Source: Protopterus annectens | Taxonomy: Eukaryota; Chordata; Ceratodontiformes; Protopteridae | Direction of reading: 5' to 3' | Length of the DNA stretch: 64,000 nucleotides | NCBI RefSeq assembly: GCF_019279795.1 | Contig: NC_056733.1 | Location: forward strand, 1,998,438,079 to 1,998,502,078 | Shown: in pieces, positions 31,597-42,700 of the stretch | How the letters are laid out: every line of letters begins with the position of its first letter | Position numbering within the stretch: the first letter of the stretch is position 1 | Translations under genes and position numbers: made by a program | Notes under the pieces: model-generated | The model's input: the letters and a program-made list of their open reading frames with translations, nothing else | Told to the model about the DNA's origin: nothing | The model's database searches: none

Positions 31597-32089
31597 AGTA
31601 CAGTTTTGTACCTCCCATAAATGTAGATGTTCGAGTGCTAATACAGCTGCAGTCATAACAGATGGGTTCTCCTGCCGTCAGGCAGGTCCTCGGTTGGCCG
31701 AATTCCAAAGTCTAGGTCTGGCGTCGGTTGTCGTCGCTTCTTCCCTGACGTCAGTGCGACAGGGGTATAAAAGAACCAGCTGACGCCATTTTCTTCAGTT
31801 TTTCTTGCCCCAGATGTCAGGTGCCCCCAGAAGGAAGGCAATACATAAATTTATGTAATAATGCAATGCAGTATAATCAAAAAACAGTAGTTGCAAGCAA
31901 ATACACCATAAAAGAATACCCCAATCAGGTTGTATGAGGAGGTGTTAGCCATAAGGCCTGTTCCAGAGGGGAAGGAGGGAGGGAAACCTGGACTGCAGCT
32001 GTATTAGCACTTGAACATCTACATTTATGGTAGGTACAAAACTGTACTATGTTCATCGTGCATACAGCTGCAGTCATAACAGATGGGTA
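31597..32089 (-). repeat. G right ITR, spacer and ICR
   Basis: ITR 31,597-31,825, with TGACGTCA (31,746-31,753) and TATAAAAG (31,766-31,773) on the plus strand; spacer; ICR 31,990-32,089 ending in CAGCTGCAGTCATAACAGATGGG, the complement of the G left end. Confidence 0.88.
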
Positions 32090-32121
32090 GAATACCAAAG
32101 CTAAAAAAGGGGTGGTAGGCA

Positions 32122-33110
32122 CTAGGTGGAACTAGGAGGAGCCAGGATGCCCTGCAAAACTGCAGTGGCAAAACCTGCTCTAGATTTGGAGTATAAAGGC
32201 AGGTGATAGTGCTTGGAGAAAGTATGCACAGAACTCCAAGTGGCAATATCTTTGGTAGGAACCCCTCTGAGGAAAGCTGCAGAGGTAGCTGTGGCCCTTG
32301 TGGAGTGAGACCTGATGCCTGCAGGTACAGTTTTACCCTGAAGAGAGTAACAAAAGCGTATGCAGTGGGCTATCCATTTTGAGATTGTCTGTTTGGAAAT
32401 AGGCTTCCCTTGAGCCCCTGAAGCATAGGACACAAAGAGTTGCTCTGATTTTCTGAAAGGCTTTGTTCTGTCCAAATAATAACGTAGTTGTCTGTGAATG
32501 TCCAAGGAATGTAGTAGTCTCTCCCCTTTGTTTTGAGGATTGGGGTAAAAGGTAGGCAAGTGAAGAGCCTGATTCAAGGCCATCTTGGATACTACCTTTG
32601 GCATAAAGGAAGGATTGCTTCATAAGGAAACTCTGTCCTGATGGAAAATGATGAAAGGCTGCACAGCCATGAGGGCTTGTAGTTCCGAAACCCTGCGAGC
32701 TGAGGTGATAGCCAGCAGGAAGGCTGTTTTCCAGGACAATTATTGCAGTTCTGTTGAGGCTCAAAAGGAGGCAAAGTCAGTTTCTCTAGAATGAAATTGA
32801 GATCCCAAGCAGGTACTGGTTGTTTCCTTGGGGGTTTTATATTCTTAGCCCCTCTGAGGAACTGCCCAAGAGGGGGTGAGAGAATAAAGGAGGATCAATG
32901 TTGTATTCTGCAGAAATGGCTGAGGCATGGATTTTGATGGAAGAGAATGAAAGTCCACTGCTTAGCATCTCAGCCAGATACTGTGATATTTGAGGTAAAT
33001 TCAGTATTCCAGGGTTCTGGCCCTTTTTCTCATTCCAAGCACAAAACCGTTTCCATTTGGCGGAGTAGGCTTTTCTAGTAGAAGGTCTTCTGGCCTCCAA
33101 AATGACATCC
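32122..33110 (-). pseudogene. G tyrosine recombinase
   Basis: N-terminal domain in the frame ending at 32,837 (EARRPSTRKAYSAKWKRFCAW, SFSSIKIHASAISAEYN), then frameshifts; SARRVSEL box near 32,690 in a shifted frame; from 32,604 one open frame to the stop at 32,122 with HRQLRYYLDRTK, ISKQTISKWIAHCIRFCY, HSTR, and WSSVHTFSKHYHLPLYSKSRAGF. Two codons are missing after VPTKDI compared with siblings. Catalytic residues all encoded, gene broken by three or more frameshifts. Confidence 0.8.
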
Positions 33111-33289
33111 TGCACCTCCTTGGAGAGTAGGGTCTGTTGTGATTTTAAGGAATCTTCCATGCGACTAGATTGAGTGTTTTCAGCTGACTGTGAAGAGTTT
33201 TGAAGTTGTGCTGAGTCAGTAGAAGAGGCATTAGAGGCAGGATCCATGGTGGGAAATGCGTTAGGCTCCTCAGGAGTGGGTACCAGTGT

Positions 33290-35077
33290 TGTCTTGTTGA
33301 GAATCATCTTTGGTCTGTCTGCTCTGGTTTTTAATAGAACTTTGGGCAGCAGAGGAAGAGGTGGAAAGGCATAAACTGTCATTGTTGTCCAACTGAAAGA
33401 GAGTGCGTCCACTTTCCAGGCCTGTGGATGAAAGGTCATTGAGCAGAATTTTGCCACTTGGTGATTTCTGTGGGAGGCAAAGAGATCTATGTCTGGCCTT
33501 CCCCATGCTTGAATTATCTTTGAAAAAACTTGAGGATGCAACTTCCATTCATGTGGATCTGTCATATTTCTGCTTAGGTTGTCTGCCAGCGTGTTTTCCT
33601 TGCCTGGCAGGAACTGTGCTTGAAGCTCGATTTGCAATTCTAGAGCCATGTTCCAAAGAGACATGGCTAGCCTGCATAGGGGGGTATGAGTGGGTTCCTC
33701 CCTATTTGTTTATGTACCACATTACTGTGGTGTTGTCTGTCCTTATCAATAGCTGGCCTGGATGCAGCAGGTCTTTGAAAGCTATAATAGCATTTATTAC
33801 TGCCAGCATTTCCTTTTGATTGATGTGTAGGTGCTTTTCCTTTTGGGACCATCTGCCCTGAATGCACCGATCTGTCATGTGCGCCCCCCAGGCATAATCC
33901 GAGGAGTCTGTTGTGATGGTTTGACTTGCTTGAGGCTTGCAGAATGGGAGACCTGTGTTTGTTTGGCATGCTTGAGCCCACCACAGAAATTCCTTTTGAA
34001 GACATGGAATTAGTGGTATTATTGTTTCCAAGCTGTGGCTGTGCTGAGACCATAGGTTTTTCAGGTACCATTGAAGTTTCCTCATATGCAGCTTTGCACA
34101 TGGGATTAGTAGGATGCAAGATGCCATGAATCCCAGAGCCTGCAGGATTTTCCTTGCAGTCAGCCTGGTGAAAGTTGCCAGTTTTCTGAAGTATTGAATT
34201 AGTTGCCCTCGTTTCTCTGGCGTGAGGTAGGCCATCTGGGTGTTTGTATCCAAGTTGGCACCCAGGAAAATTATTGTTTGAGAGGGTATTAGCCTTGATT
34301 TCTTTTTGTTGACTGTGTATCCCAGGGAATTCAACAACCTTATTACAAAAGCCAGATGTTTCAGAAGTATGTGCTTGCTGTCTGCTTGATCAGGCAGTCG
34401 TCCAAATATGGGTATATTTGTATCCCTTGCAGTCTGCAGTAGGCAATTACTGATGCCAGGCATTTCGTGAACACTCTGGGCGCAGTAGATAAGCCAAAGG
34501 GCAATGCAGAGAATTGATAATGTGTTGAACCTGCAAGAAATCTGAGGTATCTTCTGCAATCTTGTCTGATTGGGGCATGCAGGTATGCCTCCTTGAGGTC
34601 CAATGTTACCAGCCAAGACTCCTTGCCCAGCATGGGAAGAAGCTGCTGTAATGTGAGCATCTTGAATTTTGGCACGAGTAAAAATGTGTTTAGGATGGAT
34701 AGGTCCAAAATAGGTCTCCAATCTTTGCCCTTCCTTGGAACCAGGAATAGTCTGGAATAAAAACCTTGACCCTGTTCTTGTGCAGGTACCTCTTGAATAG
34801 CTTTCATGTCCATGAGATCTGAAATTTGTTTTTGTGCCTCTGCCCTTTGATTGTGTGGCAGGTTTGGCATGCCTCTCATTTTTGCAAGGGTGTGAAAGTG
34901 GAATCTGTAGCCTCTGTCTATAATGTCCAGGATCCATTTGTCTTTTGTGACACTATGCCAATTTTTTGAAAATAATGCCAGTTTTCCGCCTAAAGGTGCT
35001 GCCATTTGAGCCTTGCTTGGCATGCAAAGGGGAAAGTCATTGGTTCTGCTTTCTGAATGGCTGTGAACTATCCTCAC
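33290..35077 (-). pseudogene. G reverse transcriptase, RNase H and Dam-like domain
   Basis: RT open 35,077-34,361: KLALFSKNWHSVTKDKW, FYSRLFLVPRKGKDW, LVTLDLKEAYLHAPI, FSALPFGLSTAPRVF, intact IYPYLDDCLI (about 34,425-34,395). One base is lost right after it (LIKQTAS for LIQADS). The next frame carries thumb, connection (MRKLQWYLKNLW) and RNase H (TTDSSDYAWGAH, HINQKEMLAV, RTDNTTVMWYINK), ends at 33,702, then 33,664 onward gives NTLADNLSRN and the Dam-like domain (DIDLFASHRN, WKVDALSFSW, YAFPPLPLLPKVLLKT). A frameshift (PYLFVY) at about 33,690. Confidence 0.85.
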
Positions 35078-36830
35078 TACCTTTTTGGGTAGGTGCTTGC
35101 CATTGTCTGCCTCTAAACAATCCTTGAGATTGCCCTCTACCCCTCGGGCGCCTGTATCTACCTCTTTGGGGTCTGTCCGTGGCTGGAAAGGACCAATTTT
35201 TTGAAGGCCAATTTCTACTGAAACGTGGAGGTTGTACCTGTAGGAAATCTTTCACTGTTTGCATTGATTTTGCCTTTTCCTCCATTTTCTTTAATACCTC
35301 CTCAGCTTTAACACCAAACAATACATCTTTTTGCAGAGGTGCATCCAGTAATTTAGCTTTGACACGATCTGGTAAGGTTTGCTCTTTGAGCCAAGCATGT
35401 CTACGTATGACTGATCCTGTAACAGCAGCTCTACATGAGGCCGCTAAAGCATCAAAACCACATTGCAAGGTATGTTTACCTACTTGTTCTGCACTATGTA
35501 TGAAATCCTGCAACTCCTTCAAATCTGGTTGTTCAGGTTGTGACATTTTGCTTCACAACTGTGATAACAGAAACTGTTGGTACTTTAACATATGGAAATG
35601 GCAGTTTAACGCCCTCATGGATAAGGTGGCCGAGGTGTATACCTTTTTCCCCCACCTTTCTAAAGCTCTGGAATCCCTCTCTGAAGGTAAAGGATTTTTA
35701 GCAGTGGAGGCCTTAATTCCCTTGGGGCCCTGTGAGATAGTTTCTGGGTCAGCCGCATGGCTTTTGTATAGGAATTGGTGTGAGTCAGGAACCCGGTAAT
35801 ACCTGTCAGGCTTGACTGGGGCTGGAGGTAAAGAGTCTGTGTTAAGGCAGGACTCCTAATACACATCATCAAGAATATCTAAGACAGGGGGTATAGCTAG
35901 AGGCCTGTGCTGAGGGAGCAAGAGAAAATCCCTAAGCCTTTTCTTGGAGTGAGTACTCTTGACCTTCCCAGTGGAAGTGTTCCCTCAAGGTATGCAAGGT
36001 TTCCCCAAAGGAGTAATCCTCAGGGGGGGGGGGGGGGAGACAGAGGGAATGGACTCCTCTGCATCAGAATCTTCAAAAGGGGAGTATGAATGTTCCTGGT
36101 CATCAGAATGTTCTGAAATAATGGAAGCCTGGTCCGAGGAGGGGGATTCTTCCTCCACTCTGGTCCTTTTTTCCGGGGGGGGGGGGGGTTGAGAACCCCT
36201 GTTAACAGAAATTAAGTCCTCAGCCATTTTGAGCATCTGCTTTTTAGGCATGGGGCCTTGAGAAGGGCCCTGTGGGGTTTGTTTTTTAGAATGCATGGCT
36301 GTCAGACTTAGTGAAAGCCTTGATGGAAAAAGAAGAGGAAGGCCTGAAGACACCTTGAAAGGAGGCAGACCTGTCTAAACTCTGAGTTTCACCGCCAAGA
36401 GTGGCTTCAGTATCTGTAGTCGGGGTGTGGGCCGAAGAGCCTGCGACCTCGGGTACAGAAGACACCGCCAATGAAGTGTCGTCGGTAGTCAGGGGCTGCG
36501 TAGGCGCCTCGCTGAAAACCGGACCACCTGTAGTCGGCTTTGGCGTGGTGTCGGCAGAGGCCGCGGACCTCGTGTGTTGGTCCTTATCTTTGCGTCTTTT
36601 AGTCAAAACTGGAGTCGGAGTATCCGACGACATTATGTAGTTACATTTTTTGCCAAAAAGTGCTGGGCGAACTCTGCCCGACGCTTAATGGTGCGTTTGT
36701 TGAATGTAGCACAAAAACGACAGGCCGAGACGTCGTGGTCTGGGCCTAAGCAAGGAATGCAGAGGGAATGAAAATCCTTATGCGGTATTTGCTTCCCACA
36801 TGAAATACAATTATTAACTTTGTCTGACAT
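35037..36830 (-). pseudogene. G gag
   Basis: ATG at 36,830, MSDKVNNCISCGKQIPHKD, with CISC, CIPCLGPDH and CRFC. Then frames 36,633-36,286 (Thr/Ser-rich), 36,353-35,985 (LKMAEDLISVNRG, acidic DDQEHSYSPFEDSDAEES); G-runs at 36,027-36,039 and 36,176-36,188 fall in Pro codons and cause frameshifts. 35,546-35,037 gives AEQVGKHTLQCGFDALAASC, RRHAWLKE, FGVKAEEVLKKMEEK, PPRFSRNWPSKNW and an RG-rich tail to a stop at 35,037. Overlaps the RT start. Confidence 0.8.
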
Positions 36831-36991
36831 CGGTCTGAGGCAAGAAAAGTTTCAACGGGTACTTAGCTTTCAAGAAGACTTCGGTTGCAGATATTCGTAA
36901 TCTCAGGAGCTGGCCAACCGGCACTTGCGAACTGCTTCTGCTTCGGGCACCACACGGCAAGAAAGACTGAAGAAAATGGCGTCGGCTGGTT

Positions 36992-37019
36992 CTTTTATAC
37001 CCCTGTCGCACTGACGTCA
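36992..37019 (-). promoter_or_regulatory. CRE-like site and TATA box, G left ITR
   Basis: TGACGTCA at 37,012-37,019, then on the minus strand TATAAAAG at 36,992-36,999; 12-base gap as in B. Confidence 0.6.
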
Positions 37020-37137
37020 GGGAAGAAGCGACGACAACCGACGCCGGACCTAGACTTTGGAATTCGGCCGACCGAGGACCCGCCTGACGGAAGGAAAACC
37101 CATCTGTTATGACTGCAGCTGTATGCACGATGAACAT

Positions 37138-37440
37138 CTGTTTGATGACGGAGTGTGAGAAGAGAGGTGGCTCTGTGCTGAAATGAGAAGAGATGGCTGA
37201 GGCATGAATTTTAATATAAGAGGAGGACAGACCCCCGTGTAGTAGATCTGCCAGGTAAATCCAGGATGAGGGGTAGGGAGGGCTGTGCCGTTCAGGCTCC
37301 TGTAGCCTGGATCCAGGTGCAAAACCTTTTCCACTCATCAGCATAGGATTTTCTAGTGCTAGGGCGCCTGGCCTCATGTACAACATCTAGAACTTGTTTG
37401 CTTAGGCTGGTAGCTAGAGGAGAAATCAGGGAATAAGCCA
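37138..37440 (-). pseudogene. F tyrosine recombinase, N-terminal domain (above G)
   Basis: EARRPSTRKSYADEWKRFCTW (about 37,380-37,310) followed after frameshift by the core-binding helices (YIKIHASAISSHFSTEPPLFSH) to the G insertion at 37,138. Continues at 31,596. Confidence 0.8.
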
Positions 37441-38290
37441 GGCTGCCAGGATGAGGGTCTGCAACTGGAGATGCATGAATTCTCCATTTCTCTGGGTAAG
37501 GAGTGTTGGGATCTGAGGTAGGTGCCATGGTGGCAGGGGTGACAGGCTGCGCAGCAGTGGGTACCAGTGCTGGCATGGCCAGTCTGGGGCAATCAGGATT
37601 GCCCTTGGTTTTTCCTTCCTTATTTTGAGCAGTACCCTCAAAATGAGTAGTAGTGGGGGGAAATGCATAGAGAGGTTTAACCACTGGAAGGATATAGCAT
37701 CCATTTTCCAGGCCTTGCTGTGATGTTCCCTGGTGTAGAATATGCTGAGCTGATGATTGGAGTGGAAGGCACAGAGATCGGCCTTCGAGGTGCCCCATTT
37801 CTGGGTTACAAGGGTGAAGGTTCTCTGGTCTACCTGTCACTCGTGTGGGTCTAGCAGGTTTCTGCTTAAGCTGTCTGCCAGAGAGTTTAGAGAGCCTGGC
37901 AGGAATTGTGCTAACAGGTGTAGTTGCATGGCTGAGGCCGTGTGTCAAAGGGTCATGGTGAGACTGCAGAGAGGATAAGAGTGAGTCCCTCCCTGCTTGT
38001 TTATATGCCACATCACTGTGGTGTTGTCTGTTTTGATCAGTACAGGCCCCGGGGAGTGTAGGGATCTGAAAGCTGTCAGGGCGTGCTGAACAGTTAACAT
38101 CTCTTTTAGGTTGATGTGCAGATGTATTTGATTTGGGCTCCATTGGCCCTGAATGCACCTGCTGTCCTGGTGAGCACCCCAGGCATAGTCTGATATGTCT
38201 GTGGTGAGGGTCTGGGCGGCGTGGGGTTGTGAGAAGGGAAGTCCCTTATTCTGGTTGTATGCTGCTGCCCACCAAAGAAAATCTTTACTT
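37400..38290 (-). pseudogene. F RNase H and Dam-like domain
   Basis: RNase H: TTDISDYAWGAHQD, HINLKEMLTV, KTDNTTVMWHINKQGG (38,230-37,980), then after frameshift the LSDSLSRN equivalent. The Dam-like domain is weak (WGHLEGRSLCLP and MDAISFQWLNL with a FPPLLL stretch at 37,704). Three or more frameshifts. Confidence 0.7.
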
Positions 38291-39320
38291 AGACAAGGTA
38301 TCAGTGGTATAAGAGTTTCCAGGCCCTGAGAGTGCTGACACCAAAGGCTTTTTAGGTACCATTGTAGTTTCCTCATATGCAGTCTGGCATATGGAAGGAG
38401 TAGAATGCAAGAGGCCATGAACCCTAGAGCTTTGCAGGGTTTTCCTTGCTGATAACTGGGTTCTGGTGGCTAGTTGAGCGAAGCAGCCTGTCAGGTAGGC
38501 TTGTTCTTCTGGAATAAGGAATGTCATCTGGGATGCTGTGTCCAGGCTTGCTTCCCAGAAACACAATCTTTTGTGTGGGGATTAGCTTTGATTTCTTTTC
38601 GTTGATAGTATACTCCAGGGAGGTCAGAAGGTCCTTTACAAAGGTCAGGTGCTGTAGCAGCTTTTCTTGACTGTCTGCCTGAATCAGGCAGTTGTCTAAG
38701 TATAGGTAAATTTGAATATTTCTTTGTCTGCAAAAAGCAATGGCTGGAGCCAGACATTTTGTGAATACTCTGGGAGCAGTAGATAAGCCAAAGGGAAGCG
38801 AAGAGAACTGAAAGTGCAAAGATCCTGCCCTGAAACGTAGGTATTTCCTGCATGGCTCCCTGATAGGGATGTGTAGGTAGGCCTCAAGTCTAGGGTGGCT
38901 AACCAAGCATCCTTGGAAAGCATAGGTAGAAGTTGCTGGAGGGTGAGCATTTTGAATTTTGGTATCACCAAAAAGGTGTTTAGAAGGATAAATAGAGAAT
39001 GGGGCGTCATGTGCCCTCTTTTCTGGGTACCAGGAAGATTCTGGAGAAGAAACCTTGGCCTATTTGTTCTGCAGGAACATGTTCTATAGCCCTCATGGAG
39101 AGCAGGCAAAGGACTTGCTTTTTGGCCTCTGCCCACTGGTTTGGAGGAAGATCTGGGAACTCTTTTGGGGTTGGCAGAGTGTAGAAATTAAATGTATTCC
39201 TGGGACACTATGTTGAGGACCCAGCGGTCGTTGGTAATGGTGGCCCATTTGCGTGCGTGAAAAGAGTTTTCCTCCTAGGGGCACAAGCAGGTGGGCAGAG
39301 GGAGGGGGTGAGTGTAAAGT
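38290..39320 (-). pseudogene. F reverse transcriptase
   Basis: Pieces: LNTFLVIPKFKMLTLQQLLP (39,050-38,920), LHIPIREPCRKYLRFRAGS, FSSLPFGLSTAPRVF, then the active site reads IYLYLDNCLIQ (about 38,710-38,685): YLDN instead of YLDD, so one catalytic Asp is lost. Thumb (HLTFVKDLLTSLEYTINEKKS) and connection (HMRKLQWYLKSLWCQ) follow. A six-base-scale deletion removes part of the ATLDLKDAYLHI box. Dead. Confidence 0.8.
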
Positions 39321-39349
39321 CATTGGGAGTTGTTACCATAAGGGGTTGG

Positions 39350-41156
39350 CTATGCATTCCCTGGTTTTGAAGAGAAGGAACTCCATTTGCTTAGATCTCT
39401 GCACTTCCTGGTGCTGTTGTCTGGTGGGTCTGCTTCCCTTGGTCTGGACTGAGCTGGCCTGGAGAGGGCAAGAAAGGACCAGTGCTTAGAGGGGCAATGC
39501 CTACTGAACCTCGGTGGCTGGACCTGTAAAAAGTCTGCCTGCATAGATTTAGCTTTTTCTTCCATCTTTTTAAAAACCTCTTCTGCCTTTGTGCCAAATA
39601 AGTTGTCTTTGCTCAAAGGTGCGTCCAATAATTTGGATTTGACATGATCTGCAAAGTCTGTTCCTTAAACCAAGCATGCCTTCTAAGGACAGAACCAGTG
39701 ACTGCTACCCTGCAAGATGCTTCTAGGACGTCAAAACCACATTGTAAGGTGTGCTTAGTTACTTCGCTTACAGAATGCATTAACTCTTGTAACTCTATTT
39801 TCTGCACAAGCAGGAAAAGAATTTATTTTTTGTTTAAGGAGTTCCATGGTATGTTGCGGATATTTCAACATATGGAACTGACAATTTAATCTAATAGCAA
39901 GAGTAGCAGAGGTGTACACTTTTTCCTTACCCCATTTGTCTAATGCTCGGGAATCCCTGTCTGAGAGGGGTGGGATTCTTAGCTGAAGTTGCTTTGATTC
40001 CTTTAGGTCCTTGAGAGATTACCTTGGGGTCAGCAATAGGATTTTTGAAAAGAAATTTGTGAGAGTCAGGGACTCTAATACCTGTCATGTTTCCTAAGAG
40101 CTGGAGGGAGGGTGTCAGGAGTCGTACTGGATTCCATGAAAACTTCATCCACAACATCCAGGACAGGAGGAATGGCCACAGGTCTGTGCTGTGATAGATC
40201 TAAGAATTCCCCAAGTCTCTTCTTTGACTGAGAATAGTCCTGACATTCCCATTGGAAATGCTCCCTTAAGGTATGTAGGGTTTCCCCAAAGGAAAAGTCG
40301 TCAGGTGGAGAGGGTGAAGGGATGGATTCCTCTGCATCAGAATCCTCATAAGCAGATAGAGGTTGCATATCTTCATATTCAGAGGCATCAGAGTCATAGG
40401 ACTCCTGTTCAGATAAAACTACTGGGGACAAGTCTCTTTCTTTTGGAAGGGGTAGGCTGGCTTCCCCAATAAGCATTATAAGGTCTTCCGCCATTTTAAG
40501 CATTTGGGGCTGAGGCAAGAAAGCAGGTGCCTGAGCCTGGGTCGTCATTTTTTGGGGGGTGATTCCTACCCGGGGCCTTAGAAACTCGGTATTCTTTGAA
40601 AGAACTGAAGAGGTGAAAGTCGTCGGCCTATGTCAAGTATAGGTAGTGCAAAGTACTTCCTCGGAAGCAGGTGCCAGCTCAGCGGCTCCGGACCTATCCA
40701 AGGTAGAGACATCTGCAGGATCCTTAGTCAAAAGAGAGTCTTGCGGCATACCAGACTCTGAATGGGTCTCAGTAGCGGCCTGCAAATCCACAGAAACTGG
40801 CATCAGGGGCTGCAAAAGCACCTCCCTGAGGACCGGAGAACTGATGGCTAGCTTAATGGAAGCGTCATCGGCAGTTTTGGACCAGTGCAGCCTGTCCCTG
40901 TCCTTATCCTTACGTTTTGTTTGGAAGATCAGTAGTTGTATGGCTTACAGAAGCCATATCGGAATTCAAGGACTGAGAGCAAAAATATCTAGCTACAATA
41001 AGGGCCTGACGACGTATAGTTCTGGCATTGAACAAAGCACAAAAGCGACAGTGGGGGACGTCGTGGTCTGGGCCTAAACCGGTGAGGTAGTAAAGAATGG
41101 AAGTCTCAGTGTGGTATTTGCTTTCCACAGGAGAGGCCATTAACTTTTTCTGACAT
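39350..41156 (-). pseudogene. F gag
   Basis: ATG at 41,156 (MSEKVNGLSCGKQIPH then a stop in the Cys/His cluster). GLGPDHDVPHCRFC in the next frame, Ser-rich stretch, 40,548-40,075 with LKMAEDLIMLIG, acidic tract, PSPSPPDDFSFGETLHTLRE, then ELQELMHSVSEVTKHTLQCGFDVLEASC (39,807-39,613) and FGTKAEEVFKKMEEK, PPRFSRHCPSKHW to 39,350. Several frameshifts and at least one stop. Confidence 0.75.
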
Positions 41157-41321
41157 CAGTTAGAGCAAGAAAAAAGGATCCCCAATGGGGTACTTAGCTT
41201 TAGAAGACTTCAACTTCAATTTGGAAATGAAAACTCAGGTAGGAGCCGACCGGCACTCATACGAACTGCTTCTGCTTCGTGCTCCTCAGCAAGAAAGACT
41301 GATGTAATGACGTCGGCTGCC

Positions 41322-41351
41322 TGATTTTATACTTCTGACTACCTGACGTCA
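41322..41351 (-). promoter_or_regulatory. CRE-like site and TATA-like box, F left ITR
   Basis: TGACGTCA at 41,344-41,351 and, downstream on the minus strand, GTATAAAATC at 41,322-41,331. Confidence 0.5.
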
Positions 41352-41472
41352 GCCCTGGAGCTACAGCAACCAATGCAGAAATACTAAGCCTCTGGTATTC
41401 GGGCCGACTGAGGGCTACCCCTGGCAGGATAACCCAAATGTGATGATTGCAACAGTGAAACACGAAGAACAT

Positions 41473-41730
41473 CTTAGCCTTCTTGCATGGAGGTCCTGGA
41501 ACGGCCTCCGATGCAGGATCCATTCTAAGGGCTAACCGCTTAAGGCACTGGTTTTCAAGGTAGAGGTTTAAAGCAGAAAGACTGCTGCGCAAGGTCTTAG
41601 GCACAAAGGATTGACAAATTGCGCAGGAGGAGTAATAGTGTTCCTGGCCTAAGCAAAAAACACACCTATCATGGGCATCTTTATGGAGTATCTGGCGCCC
41701 ACATTGGCACTGTCCCTTTTTACCTGACAT
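41473..41730 (-). pseudogene. H gag, N-terminal part (above F)
   Basis: ATG at 41,730: MSGKKGQCQCGRQILHKDAH, CVFCLGQEHYYSSCAIC, the same Cys/His layout as in the younger copies with different residues between. Ends at the F insertion (PCKKAKM). The 5-prime UTR and left end of H lie at 41,731-42,053 with GACGTCAC near 41,895. Continues at 5,064. Confidence 0.75.
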
Positions 41731-42053
41731 TAGCTAAAAGGCTACAACAACCAAGCCTAAGCAATAACAATCAGCAAAAATAAGAAAATTAGAAACCCAA
41801 CATGTTACTTATCTTATAAGATGCAACGTCTGTGAAGAAGCGATCGTACGATGCGAAGGTCTGCGACTGAAAAGTTCTGAGGACTGTGCGCACAGACGTC
41901 ACATTTAAGCCCCTTGGTTTATGGCCTACCTGTGATGTCCCACACAGATTGCAACAGCCAAGCTGAAGCTTTTGTACAGGAGCCGACATACGAGTCGCCT
42001 GAAGGCAGAACATCCCACTACTAGAATACTGCAACGTAAGAATAGAAGGACAT

Positions 42054-42700
42054 CACCAGAAAGCAGTTTAACCTCGAGACCACCAGTGATTGGTCTCCAG
42101 AACACTTTTACTGGCACTAGAAACAGTCTAGAGTAGTACCCTGTTCCATTTTCTCAGATGCAGCCTGGTACTATGAAGTTTCATTCTCCCAGTAGCTTGA
42201 CTTGGTTTCTGAGCCTCCCTCTCTTGGCCTTTGGGGACAGACAGAATATGTATTGTTTTTGCGAAGGAAGCAAACTGCTTCATGCAGAGTTATGTCTAGC
42301 TACTTTGCTCAGGATAAAAGAAAGCATTCCTTCTTGCTTTTCAGACGGTGAATGTGGGACTAAAGGGAGGAAGGACAGAGAGGGGCTCAGCTGAGTAACA
42401 GCTGCACCCTGCTGGACAACATCTAGGGTCAAGGTCTGCTAGGCCTTAGGTTCAGCCTGTCTTTCCTTTGCCATGTGGCCTCACTTTCTCTCCTTATGCT
42501 CCCCCCCAGATTGGGAAGCAAGATAAAACCAGTGCCAAGTAGAGCAATTCTTACTAAACCTCTGTGGCTGAACCTGTAGAAAGTCCTTTACTGTTAGAAG
42601 GGACTTATCCTTAAGTTTTTTAAATTTTGCTTGAGCTTCGGATCTTTGTCAACAGGTGCATCCAGGACTTCTTATTTTACATGCTCAGGAAGAGATTATA
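42054..42700 (-). pseudogene. Old DIRS copy I: gag C-terminus and RT N-terminus
   Basis: High part of copy I. At 42,690-42,590 the gag segment LPEHVKNKKSWMH corresponds to DHVKAKLLDAP of the others; around 42,560 the QVQPPRFS-like stretch (QPQRFSKNCS) is visible; the RT entry region runs to VKVFWRPITGGLEV at 42,060, where H interrupts. Continues at 887. The sequence above 42,700 belongs to J, so the rest of this gag is missing. Confidence 0.55.

Larger units (their letters stand above)
31597..37137 (-). mobile_element. DIRS copy G
   Basis: Uninterrupted copy of 5.5 kb inserted in the YR gene of F at GGAA^CTGT; the homologous undisturbed YR of copy A reads GAGGAACTG at this place, which fixes the empty site. 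Low end AGTACAGTTTTGTACC, high end GATGAACAT. ITRs match over GGCCGAATTCCAAAGTCTAG and beyond (31,697 and inverted near 37,050). Termini carry CAGCTGTAT variants (TACAGCTGCAGTCATAAC) distinguishing it from B and C. Confidence 0.9.
5065..41472 (-). mobile_element. DIRS copy F, hosts A and G
   Basis: Inserted in the gag of H. The low end begins AAGTACTGTTCGGTACACTT at 5,065; the high end finishes GAAGAACAT at 41,472. The two ITRs share the copy-specific string GCCAGGGGTAGCCCTCAG (inverted, 5,142-5,160 and 41,410-41,428), so this pairing is firm despite 36 kb between them. Order on the minus strand: left ITR, gag, RT, RH-MT, YR (split by G), ICR, [A], spacer and right ITR. Removing F joins the H flanks as GGAA^CTTA with no target-site duplication. 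Every reading frame is broken. Confidence 0.85.
888..42053 (-). mobile_element. DIRS copy H, outermost large element, split by F
   Basis: A divergent DIRS subfamily enclosing all of F. The low end starts with a degenerate right terminus (888-950) resembling the termini of younger copies: a TTGTGT stretch, CTTACCATAA and ATAGATGTCC. The high end finishes in GGACAT at 42,053. Both ends share GCAGTATTCTAGTAG in opposite orientation, which pairs them. Order on the minus strand is 5-prime end, gag N-terminus, [F], rest of gag, RT, RH-MT, YR. The right ITR, spacer, ICR and YR C-terminus are missing: the terminus runs straight into the YR near 955, so a deletion removed them. Protein divergence from the other copies is clearly greater than theirs from each other, so H is older. 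Confidence 0.75.
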
